A stretch of 64,000 nt of DNA from Nageia nagi (lineage: Eukaryota > Pinophyta), in NCBI GenBank assembly GCA_050084985.1, contig JBITNC010000001.1, forward strand, positions 206,956,001-207,020,000, in the 5' to 3' direction. The first letter of the stretch is position 1, and each line of letters opens with the position of its first letter. The position numbers and the translations under genes were made by a program. This document shows, piece after piece, positions 34,456 to 46,559 of the stretch. The notes below the pieces were generated by a model that was not told the DNA's origin, made no database searches, and saw only the letters and a list, made by a program, of their open reading frames with translations.

Positions 34456-34659
34456 AGATCTAATTTAAGTCAAGTTCAAGACCTTTCAATTTTTAGATCA
34501 ATTGTAACTTTAAGACCGAAAATAAAAGCTTCATATTTTGCATTATTATTTGTGCCTTTGAAGTTAAGTTTAAAATAATAAGAGATTGGAACCCTTAAGG
34601 TGTGAAAAATACAACTTATATATCTCTACCTTATTCACATCTTGAAGTATCAAAATATA

Positions 34660-36780
34660 TAGACATATAATAGTCTTTATATGTATCAAAATATTCTTCA
34701 TTCTCATCAATATCAAATATTTCCTCATTAGGTAGATGGATGACTAAAGAGTCATTATATTTTAATGGTTATTTTTCTAATTGATAATCAATAACTTGAT
34801 CTTTGATTTATTTATGATAGATAAACTTAATATGAAATTCTAATAAAAATATGATGATCCACTTGGTACCTCTAGTATTATGATATGTCTTCCTCATTAT
34901 GTGTTTGAGTGGATTGACTCTACAAATCACATACATAGTATTATTCAACATCTAATATCATAATTTATTAGTTTTAAATACCATTGGAAGGCATATCCAT
35001 TCCATATAAACATAGTCTCATTTATCATAAGTATACCATTAAGATAATATATTTCTTAATATTTGTGTACCTCATTTTTCTATCCTAATATGACCCCCAA
35101 TGCCAAGTATATTGCTAAAAGATAGAGATAAAAGGGAACTCCATCTTTGGGTGGTATTATTACTAGAGGAGTGGTAAGATATATATTAATATCATTGAAA
35201 ATAATTTGGAACTCTTTATTCCAATGAAATTAAACATCCTTCTTAAGAAACTTATTGAATGGTCTACACTTTTTTGAATGTTGGATTATGAATCATCTTA
35301 TTGATTGAATTTTAGCTTGTAAAATTCTAATTTATTTGATATTACTTGGTAGGGGCATGTACATAATTTCCATGATTTTATTAGGGTCTATTTCAATGCT
35401 TCATTTTGTTACAATAAATATTAATATTTTTTTGAATGTGAGTCCATTTACACATTTCTTAGGATTTAATCTTATGTTGTGATCTAAAGTTCTATCAAAC
35501 ACTTTTATTAAGGCCTTTTATTGTTGATAATATATTTTGAATTTTGCTAGTAGATCATCCATATAATCTCTAACAATTTCATGCATCATATCATAAAAGA
35601 TGTAAGTCATAGCACATTGATAAGTTACACTAGTATTCTTAAGTCCAAAGGGCATGACTTTATAATATAATATCCCCTAAGGGGTTGTAAAGATTATTTT
35701 ATGTTGATACTAAGGATATACTCATAGTATTCATTTGTATCAACATATTCTTCATCTTCATCAATATTAAATATTTCCTCATCAGGTAGATTAATTACTA
35801 GAGAGTAATTATCTAAATTAATGGAGATTTTGCTAGTTGATAATCAATAACTTCATCTTTGATTGATTTATGATAGATAAAATCAATATGAAATTCTAAT
35901 AAAAATATGATCCACTTGGAAACTTTGGTATTATGATATGTCTTACTCATTATGTACTTTAGTGGATTGACTCTATAAATCACATATGTAGTATGATTCA
36001 ACATCTAATATCATAATTTATTAGTTGTAAAGACCATGGAAAGATAATTATTCCATATTAACATACTTAGTCTCATATATCACAATTTTACAATTGAAAT
36101 AATAGGTTTCTTACCCTTTTTGTGCCTCATTTTTCTATGATAACATGACACCCAATGCAAAGTATGTTACTAAAATATAGAGATAAAAACTCCATATTTG
36201 GGTGGTATTACAAATAGAGGGATGCTAAGATATATCTTAATATCATTGAAAGCAAGTTGATACACCTTATTATATTGAAATTAAACACCCTTCTTGAGAA
36301 ATTCATTGAATGGTCTACACTTTTTTGAATGTTGTATGATTAATAATCTTATTGGTTGAATTTTGCCTTGTAAAATTATAAGTTCATTGACATTACTTGT
36401 AGGGGGTATGTACATAATTTCCATGATTTTATTTGGGTCTATTTCAATGCATCATTTTATTACATTAGATCTTAATGTTTTTTTAAATGTGATTCCAAAT
36501 ACATATTTCTTAGGATTTAATCTTATGTTGTAATCCAAAACCCTATCAAATAATTTCCTTAAGACCTATAATTATTGATATGATATTTTGGATTTTGCTA
36601 GTAGATCATCCATATAATCTCTAATAATTTCATTCATCATGTCATGAAAGATGTAAGTCATAGCACATTAATAAGTTTTGTGTATATTATTAATTATAAA
36701 AGGCATGAATTTATAATAGAATGTCCCTTTAGGAGTTGTAAAAGTTATTTTATGTTTATCCCTAGGAGATACTCATATAT
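34660..36780 (-). repeat. Tandem duplication (about 1,055 bp) of RT/RNase H
   Basis: Copy A (about 34660-35725) and copy B (about 35726-36780) are direct repeats. CTCATTTTTCTAT occurs at 35071 and 36126 (1,055 apart), and GTAGATCATCCATATAATCT at 35550 and 36600. Each copy holds a YMDD-containing RT palm (RDYMDDLLAK on the minus strand) and the following RNase H domain. The small drift between spacings comes from indels. Confidence 0.85.
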
Positions 36781-37200
36781 GATTATACTTTGGAAATCCA
36801 TCCATAACTAAAAACATCTCATATCATGTTATACAATTAACTAAACTGTATATGTTAGGAAGTAGGAATTCATCCTTAGGACATACTTTATTTAATTATT
36901 TGAAGTCTTTACAAATATAAATTTTCCTATCCATCTTGGCCACATGAATTGCATTTAAAACCCACTTTAGATATTCAATATGTATGATAAAGTTTATAGC
37001 TAATAATATTTGTAATTCATAATTGATTAATAATTACTAATTAAGATGTACTCTTATTACATTTTTTTTATTGGTTTTGATCTGAGTTTTACAATGATAT
37101 TATATACTACCAATTTTGGGTCTAATCTTGACATCTCATGATAAAAAAAGGAAAAATCATTGCATACACTTTTAACAATATCATTATTCCTCCATTTTAT
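35813..37200 (-). pseudogene. Reverse transcriptase of the second gypsy fragment
   Basis: From 36960 downward: VAKMDRKIYICKDFK*LN, CPKDEFLLPNIYSLV, FLVMDGFPKYNHI and GTFYYKFMPF (family VCVDFRDLN-A-PKDDFPLPHID-LVD, FSFMDGFSGYNQI, GTFCYKVMPFGLKN), then YMDD at about 36610. The open frame 36004-35813 (HTTYVIYRVNPLKYIMSKTY, KWIIFLLEFHIDFIY) is the end of the RT-linked RNase H domain. Several stops occur. Confidence 0.83.
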
Positions 37201-38700
37201 TTGTCTACTAGAATATGCATAACATAGAAAATCTTAATATTAATTGGATCATCACTAATTTTGATCTCAAAGACCTTTCCAATATGCATATGTGACCCCT
37301 CTTCAAGTTTTTTTAGGATAGGAAGTTATGAATGATTATCATCTTTATCTAGATTATCAATTTGTGATGCAACATAAAAAGTTGATGCTTTATCATTATA
37401 AAATTGAGAAGGTAATGAGAATTCAATAGAAAATATTAAACTCTATGAAAGTGATGAAAAATATATGTACTTAGGATAATAATAATATGTGAATTGATGT
37501 ATGGAATGTGATCAAAAGGTGACATAGAATTGATGGAGACTATTTTAACATCAATGATTCAATTAAATAATTTATCATGGAAGAAATAAAATGGAATAAA
37601 ATACTCTTAATAATATGGACTAAATGGACCAAAGTACATGTGAACATCTTCATAATTATGATTGTATTCCTCATCTAGAAGATTAAGATTAGTAAGTTCT
37701 TCTAGTTTTTTATGTTTATGTACATAATAACATCAGTCTCTTTTTTCAATCGTAGATTGAAAGGGAATGTTGAAATAATGTGATTTTACTTATTCATATT
37801 TACTTAGGCCATACCATTTACATTTGCATTTAGTTAAGTATCTACACATAAATTTAGGGCTATAGAGATAATAAATTTTGGCACATTTATTTTTGAGATG
37901 AGGTTTGAGAGGAACATCACTTGGAATATTATTCCTTTCATAGATGAAGAAACTTTGGTTATAGGTATGTCCTAAAGGGAATATTGATACAATAAAAACT
38001 AGAGAATGTATTAGTCTTTCCATATCTTTGGTTTAAGGAATATTAAGAAAAACATCATTTATTTCATATTCCTCCATGCCAAGATTCTTATATTTGATCA
38101 TGATAATATAAATTAAGAATCATTTGAAACTTGATTATGTTGATCACTTTGATTTTAATCATATTGTGATAAATATTGATGAGATTAAATATTTTTTTAC
38201 AATTAAAGAGATTAATATAATTGAAATCCAACCATGGGAGATGCATGGTGAAATTATTGGGGTTTAATTTCTTTTGATTGAATATAAGATGAAGTGTTAC
38301 TAGATGTTGACATTGTCATGACAAATTTTCCATGTGCTTGTAATGGTAGAGGGATATTCACATGAGGTGATAATATTTATCATATTTAATATTTTTTATT
38401 TTCATGTAAACATGAGGGTTCTTATGATTTTCCTTGATCTTAACTTGGATTATGAATGAATGGTGACTAGAAGGTGGTGTATAAATAACATTTGAATACC
38501 TTGAGAAATATTAATAGAATTGTAATAGCTATAGGGATTTGGATTCATTAACATATAGTGAATTAAATTCTTATGAATATAATTAAGGAATCCATATAGA
38601 TTGGAAGGGATACACTTGATCTCTCTAATCCAAGGATGTACCAATAGAAGATACCACATGACTAGTTGTTGGGATTTCCTTCAATAGTTCCCAAAGTATA
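37201..38700 (-). pseudogene. Protease and linker of the second gypsy fragment
   Basis: YLLLVHPWIREIKCIPSNLY at about 38650-38590 matches the protease pattern YN-LLGRPWIH--GAVPS-LH. The linker contains a 77-codon open frame (38023-37790) with no identified domain. The protease active-site loop is not visible, probably lost at the junction with the copia element near 38770. Confidence 0.6.
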
Positions 38701-38770
38701 ACATAAAGTATTGTTAAAAAAACTTTAATAGTAAGAGTTGTAGCATTCAAATATGAAATAGGAATCTTTA

Positions 38771-38852
38771 ATTATTTTTTTTAAGTAGTATTTTATATCC
38801 ATTTTTCACCTATAAAAAAATGTATCTAATCAAGGTCAATTCCTAATAAACA
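38771..38852 (-). repeat. Truncated 3' LTR of the copia element
   Basis: On the minus strand TGTTTATTAGGAATTGA starts after the purine tract and follows the 5' LTR start (TGTTAGGAATTGA) through TTAGATACATTTTT and TATAGGT. It then meets the second gypsy fragment near 38770. Most of the LTR is missing. Confidence 0.75.
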
Positions 38853-38999
38853 CCCACTTTGAGACTGATACCACTACAACAAACCATAGTTAAGGACTAA
38901 AAGCTTCTCATCATGAACTATTATTCCTTAAGGCCAACTAAAATTGAAAAAAATCTTAAACTCTCTCTTTTTATAACTTTTATAAGCATATCAATAGGG

Positions 39000-40480
39000 T
39001 TTTGAGATGTATGCATCTTTCCCAACTTCAATGAACCATCCTCCATTATAAACTATATGAATGTATATCTAAGTTGTATATATTTGGTTCTTGAATGGAA
39101 TATAAAGTTATTAGAAATATAGATACAACTTTGAATATCTTTCCATAATATAGCATCTCCTTATCCACTTCCAATTTTCATTATCAATATTTGTAACCAA
39201 ATCATCTCCTTGCTAGCTTTAGTAGAAGCTACATACTCTACTTCCATGGTTGAGAGGGCTACAACTTATTTAAGTTTATAAATCCAAATAACCATTTAAC
39301 CACCAATGATAAAAACATACCCCATAATGCTCCTTCCACCATCATGATCACTTACCATATCTAAATCCACATAAAATTTTAATAAAATGTTATAAATTCT
39401 AAAATTCAAAGAGTAATTGGTAGTTCATCTCAAATACTTGAGTATCCATTTAAACACTTCCCAATGTCCTCTTCTTGGATTATTCATAAATATACTCATA
39501 ACTACTATTGATTGTATTATATATGATCTTTAAAAACTAAGGAATACATCAAACTACCAACCAATGAAGCATAAGGAACCTTAGTCATGGACACCTAAGA
39601 CATAAATATTTGGTAAGTTTAAAGTGATTTTCTAAAGATGTAGAAATTACTTTTTCATCCTTCATGTTGAATCACTTTAGCACCTTCTCAATGTAGTCTT
39701 CTTGAGATAAATTTAAAATATGGTTTTCTTTATTTGTTGTGATCCTCATAATAATAATTTATTTTTCCTCACCCAAATCCTTCATGAAAAAATATTTTGC
39801 TAATATTTTCTCAAGATCAATAATATCTTGCATGATAGAACCTACTAGAAGCATATCACCCACATATAACAGCAATATAATATAGTTTCCATTGTTAGTT
39901 TTCTTGAGATAAATATAATTATCATATTAACATATAGTAAGATTTTGATTTATCATAAATGTATAAAATTTAAGATACCATTACCTTAGAGCATGTTTAA
40001 ATCCATACAAGATCTTATTCAATCTACATACATAATCCTCTTTATCCTTGATCTCAAAACCTTCAGGTTGGTGCATGTAAATATCCTCCTAAAAATCCCA
40101 ATTAACTAAATTTGTATTAATATATAATTATTCAAAAAATATATTTTATTTAACCAAAATAATTAATATAGCTCTTATGGAGGTCATTTTAACAACTGGT
40201 GAAAAGATCTCATCAAACTATATACCTTTTTCTTTAACAAAACCCTTTACCACTAGCCTTGCTTTGTACCTTGTTAGTCCATCTCTCTCTTCTTATACCA
40301 TGTACATATATTTATTTATTATTTCCTTTTTACTTATGTATATCTCAACCAAATCCCAAGTTTGATTAAGAATTACATAATTCATCTCATCTATCATAGA
40401 AATATCCCACTTATTTAATGTACTCATTTGCATAGCTTCATCAAAGCATTTAGGATCACCACTATCAATATATAACACAT
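39000..40480 (-). pseudogene. Copia reverse transcriptase and RNase H
   Basis: The open frame 40478-40293 starts RT: GDPKCFDEAMQMSTLNKWDI, ILNQTWDLVE. The catalytic box reads LLYVGDMLLVGS at about 39880 (YVDD changed to YVGD). The C-terminal RNase H reads STMEVEYVASTKASKEMIWL at about 39260-39200 (family STTEAEYIA---A-KE--WL). Loss of an RT aspartate would abolish polymerase activity. Confidence 0.85.
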
Positions 40481-40696
40481 AATAAAGATAATAGAATTAC
40501 ATTTAGGTGGTCTACTTAGTATTGAGGATACCCTAACAATAGCTATGGGAGTTTGGTATTTTTATTGTTGGAGATCTCTTTCTTATTTCTTAGGATTTAC
40601 TTACTCATCATCGATAACAATCACATACTTGAAGTATTCTTCCATTTCTTTTTTCTTAACCTATAAACTATCCTTATACATAAATTTTTCACTAAA

Positions 40697-40711
40697 TATA
40701 TATATATATAT
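40697..40711. repeat. AT dinucleotide microsatellite
   Basis: A run of TA dinucleotides inside the copia pol region, minor and likely slippage-derived. Confidence 0.7.
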
Positions 40712-40999
40712 ATTTGGATTTTTTTCTCCCTAATATGTGGCACCATGAAATCTTAAGACTAGAACCATGACTAAGGGGCATGCACACCATCAAAATCCAC
40801 TCAGGGTATGATCCTAGCCTCATTCAACTAGATATGATTTTAGGTATGTTTCAACCCTTGAGGGTAGAGAGTTTTAAACTTGTATATATAAGAAATTTGA
40901 ATTACCCACCTCTCAAACTCCCTTATATATCAATTCATTTCATTAAATATTACATCTCTACTCATGATGTTTTTATCATCAACATCCCATAATCTATAA

Positions 41000-41800
41000 C
41001 CTAAACCATAATTACCATATCTAATGAATAGTACTTTTGAGACTTTGCATAAAGTTTCTTTCTTTACTCTTTATATATGTGCATAAAATCCTCACATATA
41101 AATATTATTATCAATAATATTAGCCCAAATATATAAAGTTAAACTTTCATGTAACCTCATGCTTCTATCCCATTCCATAATAGTTCTATTCATTATTTTT
41201 GCAACCCCATTTTCTTGAGGTATCCTTGGAACTACCTTAGTTATTTTAATTAAATTATATGAACAATGTTTATTAAACTCATTACTAAAAAACTCTCCAC
41301 CATTATTAGATTTGAGATATTTTAGTTTTCTACTTATTTCATTTTCAACTAATGCCTTCAAACACATCATATTTACTATAAAACTTTTAACCATTATTAT
41401 ATTTGAGATACTTTAAAACTTTTAAACACGTCTTATTTATATTTGATAAAATAAACTTATGTCTTTGTTATAGAATAATCAATAAAAATTGTGATAAAAT
41501 AAGAGCAACTACTACAAGAAGTCACGTATTAAGGATCCCCAACATATGTGTTAACTAAATCTAACTTTTCCTTTTTCCTCTCTTTGTAAACTTTAATAAA
41601 ACTTACTCTCCTTTATTTTGCATAAACACAATCCTAACAAAATCCCATATCAATTTATTTTAGATTAGGAAGAAACTTATTTGAGTGTAGAATTTTTATA
41701 CCTTTCTCACTCATATGACTTAGTCTATTATGCCATAAGGTTGCATATTAACTTTCTAAAACTAGATTTATGGAGTAGTTAGAAACATTGATAAGTAAAT
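41000..41800 (-). pseudogene. Copia integrase core
   Basis: The open frame 41394-41092 reads CLKALVENEISRKLKYLKSN, NNGGEFFSNEFNKHC, VPRIPQENGVAKIMNRTIME and SMRLHESLTLYIWA. Family pattern: D-G-E, PG-PQQNGVAERMNRT, MRLHAGLP--FWA. The second catalytic Asp (TDNGGE) is Asn (SNNGGE) and the glutamate of GVAERMNR has changed to lysine. Confidence 0.85.
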
Positions 41801-41869
41801 AGAGAGTACGGTCCATCTTTCCACTTCTATCTACCACCATTTAAACCTTTAGTAATTTTCCAATCAATA

Positions 41870-42950
41870 TTTACAAATGAAACCATATACCCTTTCTTAT
41901 CAAGTTTGCTTGCCAATACCAACAATTTTACAAGGTTGATCATTACCTAATAACACTTGTAAATAGTCACTAGGAACATAGTTTATGAAGCATTCTTTGT
42001 GAGAAGTTTCATGTAAGGAAGCACCATAACCAATTACCTAATAATCATTATTTCTATCAAAACTAAGTGCATATTAACTAGTAATAATGGCCTCTTTATT
42101 GTTATTATTATTAATATTATCATTATTATCTTCCTTACCATCACATTTCCTTGACCAAGACTCCTTGAGATGGAAATTCTCTCAACAATACCAACACTCC
42201 AACTTGCATTTTCTTCTAGATTTTAATCTTCCTTTAGATTTTTCCCTTAATTTACTTTTACCTCTTTCTCTTTGTCTTCCTTTATTTTCCATCATTAGAT
42301 CCATGCTTGAACTTTTTCTTGTAGACTTTCTCCTCATATCCTCATTGAGAATAGTACCAACCACTTAATTCAATACCAATGTATATTTAAAGTAAAGTTT
42401 CTTACCTTCATGATAAGGTTATTTCAACTTTTTAGAAGTGAACACAAGATTATTGATGCTCTAATCTCATCAAAAAATTCAATGTCAACAAAAAAATGAT
42501 TAGTTATAGTATTGAACTCATTTATATGATCCAAAATAGATCCACCTTCATTCAAATTCATATTAAAAACCTTTTTCACTAAGTATATCTTATTTTATAT
42601 GAATGGTTTCTTATATAGTTTAGCCAATTTTTCCCCTGATCCTTTTGTAGTTTTCTTACTTGAGATGTTAAAGGTTGCACTTGAACTCAAGCAAAGTCTC
42701 CATATATCCAAATATTTTCTATATAAGAGATTTCACTCTTCATTACTCATGGGTGAGGGTTTATTTGATTTCTTTTCAAGAGGTTGATAGATATTTTTTT
42801 GGTATAAGTAGTCCTTGATTTACATATTCCAAAATGGAAATTTTTTTCCATTGAACTTCTCTACCCTTAGCCCCCCTTCTTTTGTCATTTTCTCCACTTG
42901 ATCCAAAATGTAACATAAAATATTTATTAATTAACCAATAAAAATATAAC
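41870..42950 (-). pseudogene. Copia gag and protease
   Basis: The knuckle reads ECWYC*ENFHLKESWSRK at about 42190-42140 (CX2CX4HX4C with the last C lost). The protease reads VIGYGASLHETSHKECFINY at about 42020-41960 (family VIDSGASFHATSHKEYF-NY); the catalytic Asp of D-[ST]-G-A is Gly. The gag N-terminus lies up to about 42950. The plus-strand frame at 42087-42368 is antisense to the knuckle. Confidence 0.8.
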
Positions 42951-42962
42951 TTTAATACCAAT
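42950..42962 (-). promoter_or_regulatory. Met-tRNA-type primer binding site of the copia element
   Basis: ATTGGTATTAAAG on the minus strand directly follows the 5' LTR end (CCTAACA). Allowing C-to-T and G-to-A wear, this is TTGGTATCAGAG, complementary to initiator Met-tRNA. Confidence 0.7.
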
Positions 42963-43649
42963 TGTTAGGTTCAAATATATGAAAATATAAGTTGAGAGAT
43001 AAACTCTCTACTATTTTGCAAAATAATCTCAATAAGATAACTCAAAATAAACATACAAATATACAAGAGAAGAGACAATTTTAACATGGTTCAGCCAATA
43101 TAGGTTACATCCATGGAGAAGATTTCAAGTTCTTATGTTGAATCACCTATAACTAGCCAAGAGATGCACCAATAGCCTCCTTTTATAACCTTATTCTTAG
43201 CTTACAATAATACTTACTACAAACTCTATCCCTATTTCATAATACTATAAAGTTCACCATGTTTTATTACTGCTAAATTACATTGCAAAACCTTGAATTT
43301 ATAACCTAGCTACAATCCTTTATTAGTCCAAAAATGAGGCTAAGAATCAATTTAAAACCATCCATTCAATATGTAACTCCCATCATACAATTAATGTACA
43401 TAAAGAGTGGTTCAAAAAAAATGGTCAAAAGTCTCCCTTTGAAAATATGTAGGTATAGTCTTCCAAAAATAGTCAATTTGTAGATGTCATAAATTTTGAT
43501 TTATAGATCTGATTTGTGTGTTCTTTATGCCATTGGAAAGGTATTTTTGTTTAAAATATACATATTAAATTTTACCTTATTTGAAGTAGCATATTCCATA
43601 CATTATTTACCTATAGAAAAATGTATCTAATTAGACTCAATTCCTAACA
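42963..43649 (-). repeat. 5' LTR of the copia element
   Basis: Minus-strand start TGTTAGGAATTGAG at 43649, end AACCTAACA at 42963. Near its end it carries the CCATGGATGTAACCTATATT and GGCTGAACCATGTTAAAA stretch typical of copia LTR R/U5 regions. Confidence 0.85.
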
Positions 43650-44990
43650 AATATGATGTATAGCTTTGATTAAGATTTGGTACTTGGTTATCATTAAGGC
43701 CTTGAGTACATATGTTATGTAGATTAAATGCTTATTGTGTGTAAAATTTCATTGATTAATTTTATGCATACACTTGTTATGGATTTGATGTTTGATTTTA
43801 TGTATGCACTTGGTGAGGGTTTATCTAATACTCATATTTTTTATTAGGATTTGATTGTCTATACACTTAATGAGGTTGTGAAGCTTGATTTTGATTTTAG
43901 TAATTTGGTATTATTTGACATGAGATAACTTTAGGATTTTAATTAGAAGTACTTGCTTTTCCAACCATAACAACTTATTTTTGAGACTATTTTTGAGATA
44001 TAAAATTTGGTATCCTCAAAGTCTTGAGAGTTTGATCTATCCCTTTTCCTTATGCATGATTTTGAGCATGTATATTTTTTAATTAATTTGAATAAAATTT
44101 TAGGTATTAATTATTTTATATCACTTTTCAAATAAATTTTTCATTTCTATATCAACATGAGTTTGAGAACTTGATGGTTTCAATTGATTTTGTTAATATG
44201 ATTGTGATCCAAGAGTGGGATTATTTTGTTGTGCATTGAATGGTACTTATAAGACATGTTAATGAGGATTAAATTGAGATGATAAAGTTTTTTGGGGCAC
44301 ATGTGAAGATACTTTTTTCATTTTTTGAGGTTTATTATGAATGGAAATAATTTGTTTCTATGGTAAAAAGATGGTTATGAAACCATTGATGGTAATAATC
44401 ATTGTACTTCACTTGTGAATGGTTCCTTGAATTTCCATACTTAATTATCCTAATATGATTCTAGTATGGATTGAGAGTCATATTGTGGATCATAATTAAT
44501 AATTATGATTTATACTTGAGATTTTGGCATGCTTTATAGATATTAATTTTGAGATTGTTGAGCTTGATATTATACATATAGAAATACCATTTATTTTTGT
44601 ACAATGGGTTCACTCATGAATTATTCTCTCAATAATTAAAGAATATTTTGAAGCATGTATAGTGAATTTGAATCTTAACTTTTTATACCTTAACTTTGAT
44701 AAATTATCATTACATTTGATGGTATATTTTAAAAATTAGAATCTAAATTTTTAAATGATTGAAGGGCTTGTTTGAAGAAAGGTAAGGATGGATTTGAAGT
44801 TAAATGTGTTTATATGTAAACTTGTGAATATGGATTTGAAGTTCCCAATATGATAAATAATTTTGAGAAAATAAATAAAAATCCTATAGGTTTGATATTT
44901 CAAGATATAATTCATATATGATATTCCCAATGGTGGCTATATTATTTAGTTCTTTAATGTTCAGTTGGGACTCTTATCTTGTCAATGTAT
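43650..44990. other. Unassigned C-poor, T/G-rich sequence
   Basis: No protein is recognised on either strand. The plus strand is strikingly poor in C (for example about 4 C against 13-16 G per 60 bases near 43861 and 44161). It may be a heavily deaminated LTR or interior of the minus-strand element at 45 kb. No repeat of it was found in this window. Confidence 0.35.
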
Positions 44991-45709
44991 GTAGATTTTA
45001 ATTTTTTCCCCACTTTTATAGTTTTTCCTAAAATCAAACCTATCTAGGTGTTATTTGGGAAGAGGCTCAATATCTAGAGGAAGAAAATAAAATGGATGTT
45101 CCTTTTTCCATGTGTGTGGTGACCTTAGGATTTCAAATCTAAGTGTGAGTAAAGGACTTGGGGAAAATTTTTTAAGTACCTTATTTTTCCTAGGATAAAG
45201 TGAAAATTAATGCAAAATATTATATGCAAATTTTGCATGAGAAATGAAAGTTTATTATCCACTAAAGTGTATAAAATCACTCCTTCCAAGTATGATAAAA
45301 ATTTCACTAGATCATAATAATGAAAATCCAATCCTAAAATGAAATCAATAATCATACTAAACTAGAGAGTAAAAATGGAACATATATCTAACCTAAATAC
45401 ATGCTTAATTAGTATTACTAATTAGTATACTAATAAAGTAATTGACTATGATTAAAAATAGGTTTAACATGACTAATGTTACTCATTTTTTTTAAATAGT
45501 ATACTATTTTTAAAATAAAATTAATATGATAAACAATAATTGTAATTTCCAAAGTAAATAACTAGGATAAGCAAATAAATGACTATTGATAATATCATTA
45601 AATATGATCAAAATTGACAAAGTATGCTTGATAATGGAAAATTAAATAGACATGTTAGTGATAAAAGAGGATTTTACCAATGTAGCGTATGATGCTAGAT
45701 TTGGGTGTC
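44991..45709 (-). repeat. 3' LTR of a TGTAGAC-type element, minus strand
   Basis: Minus-strand start TGTAGACACCCAAATC at 45709 follows the purine tract AAAAAAGAGGCAAAA (45710-45724). The same tract and LTR head recur at 8291-8310 and 19354-19379. A TATA-like AACTATAAAAGTGGGG lies on the minus strand at about 45008-45023. The left end of the LTR was not located, so 44991 is only a minimum. Confidence 0.6.
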
Positions 45710-46559
45710 TACATTTTGCCTCTTTTTTATTTGAATATTAATTAGGCTAAATGTAATGCAAAAACCTAATTTTGTATAGTATGAGGTATGTGTGATAGTT
45801 AATTTCCCTAACTAATATATATGATCCCCCTCAAATGCATTTATGATAAGGAAAGGAAGATAAGGATGCATTTGACATGAAAAGGATAAGAAAAGAAAAG
45901 GAGAAAGAATAAGAGATAAAAACACCATAATATTTCTATAAATGCATCAACATTTCAAAAATGCACCTATATTTTAGAAATGCTTTTGTTTTTTAAAAAC
46001 TCCATTACATTTAGGATAGGCAATAAGCATAATAGTGTTTCTGATTAGATAGGTTAATAAAAAGAAATAGGTTGGATAACTTGGCTCATTTTCATTCATC
46101 CATTCTTATTAACTAAGATTTGATCTTGATACCTCCTCTTATTTTCATGATCGTTTGATATGGTGTAACATCAACTTCATTAGAATAGGCCATTGGCCCT
46201 ACAGGTTGGTGCTAAAACTTGAACTTGTAATTTTTTAAGTTAAATTTAATTTAATTGTAAAAAATTAAGTTAGGTAAGAAAAAATACATGGAGAGGGTAA
46301 ATCATAATGATATTTACCTAAAATAAATGGAAAGTAGGGTAGGATATAAGAGAAAACATAGATGGGTAGATCGAAGATCAAAAGTGAGATTTTAGGCTAT
46401 ATCTAAGATAGAAATAATTAGAAAATTAGAAACATAGGGTTATTAGCATTTATTAGTGGGAAACACCATGGGTCCCTACATTTATTACCTAAAAACACCA
46501 AGGGGTCCCATGTGTTCATTCTACTCAAAGTGAAAAATGCCTTAGGTCATGGCATTTTT
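45710..46559 (-). other. 3' UTR upstream of the 45-kb LTR
   Basis: AT-rich DNA between the purine tract and the PMD pseudogene on the other strand, without a recognised frame. A repeated GGGTCCC motif (46470 and 46503, each before CATGTG- or TACATT-like sequence) is the only pattern noticed. Confidence 0.35.

Larger units (their letters stand above)
34456..38770 (-). mobile_element. Second Ty3/gypsy fragment, minus strand
   Basis: Reading down from 38.7 kb: protease C-terminal half, linker, RT, RNase H starts, with no LTRs. RNase H at 34570-34490 (NNAKYEAFIFGLKVTI) runs into the 5' LTR of the neighbouring element, so that element probably inserted here or the two were joined by deletion. The family is Tat-like but the RT reads differently from the 8.7-kb element, so it is a separate lineage. 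Confidence 0.8.
38771..43649 (-). mobile_element. Ty1/copia retrotransposon, minus strand
   Basis: 5' LTR 42963-43649 (687 bases, TGTTAGG ... CCTAACA), primer site ATTGGTATTAAAG (Met-tRNA type TGGTATCAGAGC, worn), then gag, protease, integrase, RT and RNase H in copia order (integrase before RT), purine tract TCTCAAAGTGGG and a 3' LTR that begins at 38852 and is cut off after about 80 bases. The interior is about 4.1 kb. Frames are interrupted throughout. Confidence 0.87.

Noticed and set aside
25741-34460. Target-site duplication for the 8.7-kb gypsy element
   Set aside because: Flanking pentamers gtagt and agatc do not match, and LTR ends are worn, so no TSD is claimed.
42087-42368. 93-codon Leu/Ser-rich plus-strand frame resembling a membrane protein
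   Set aside because: It is antisense to the Lys/Arg-rich gag knuckle region of the copia element; Lys/Arg codons read backwards as Leu/Ser/Phe.
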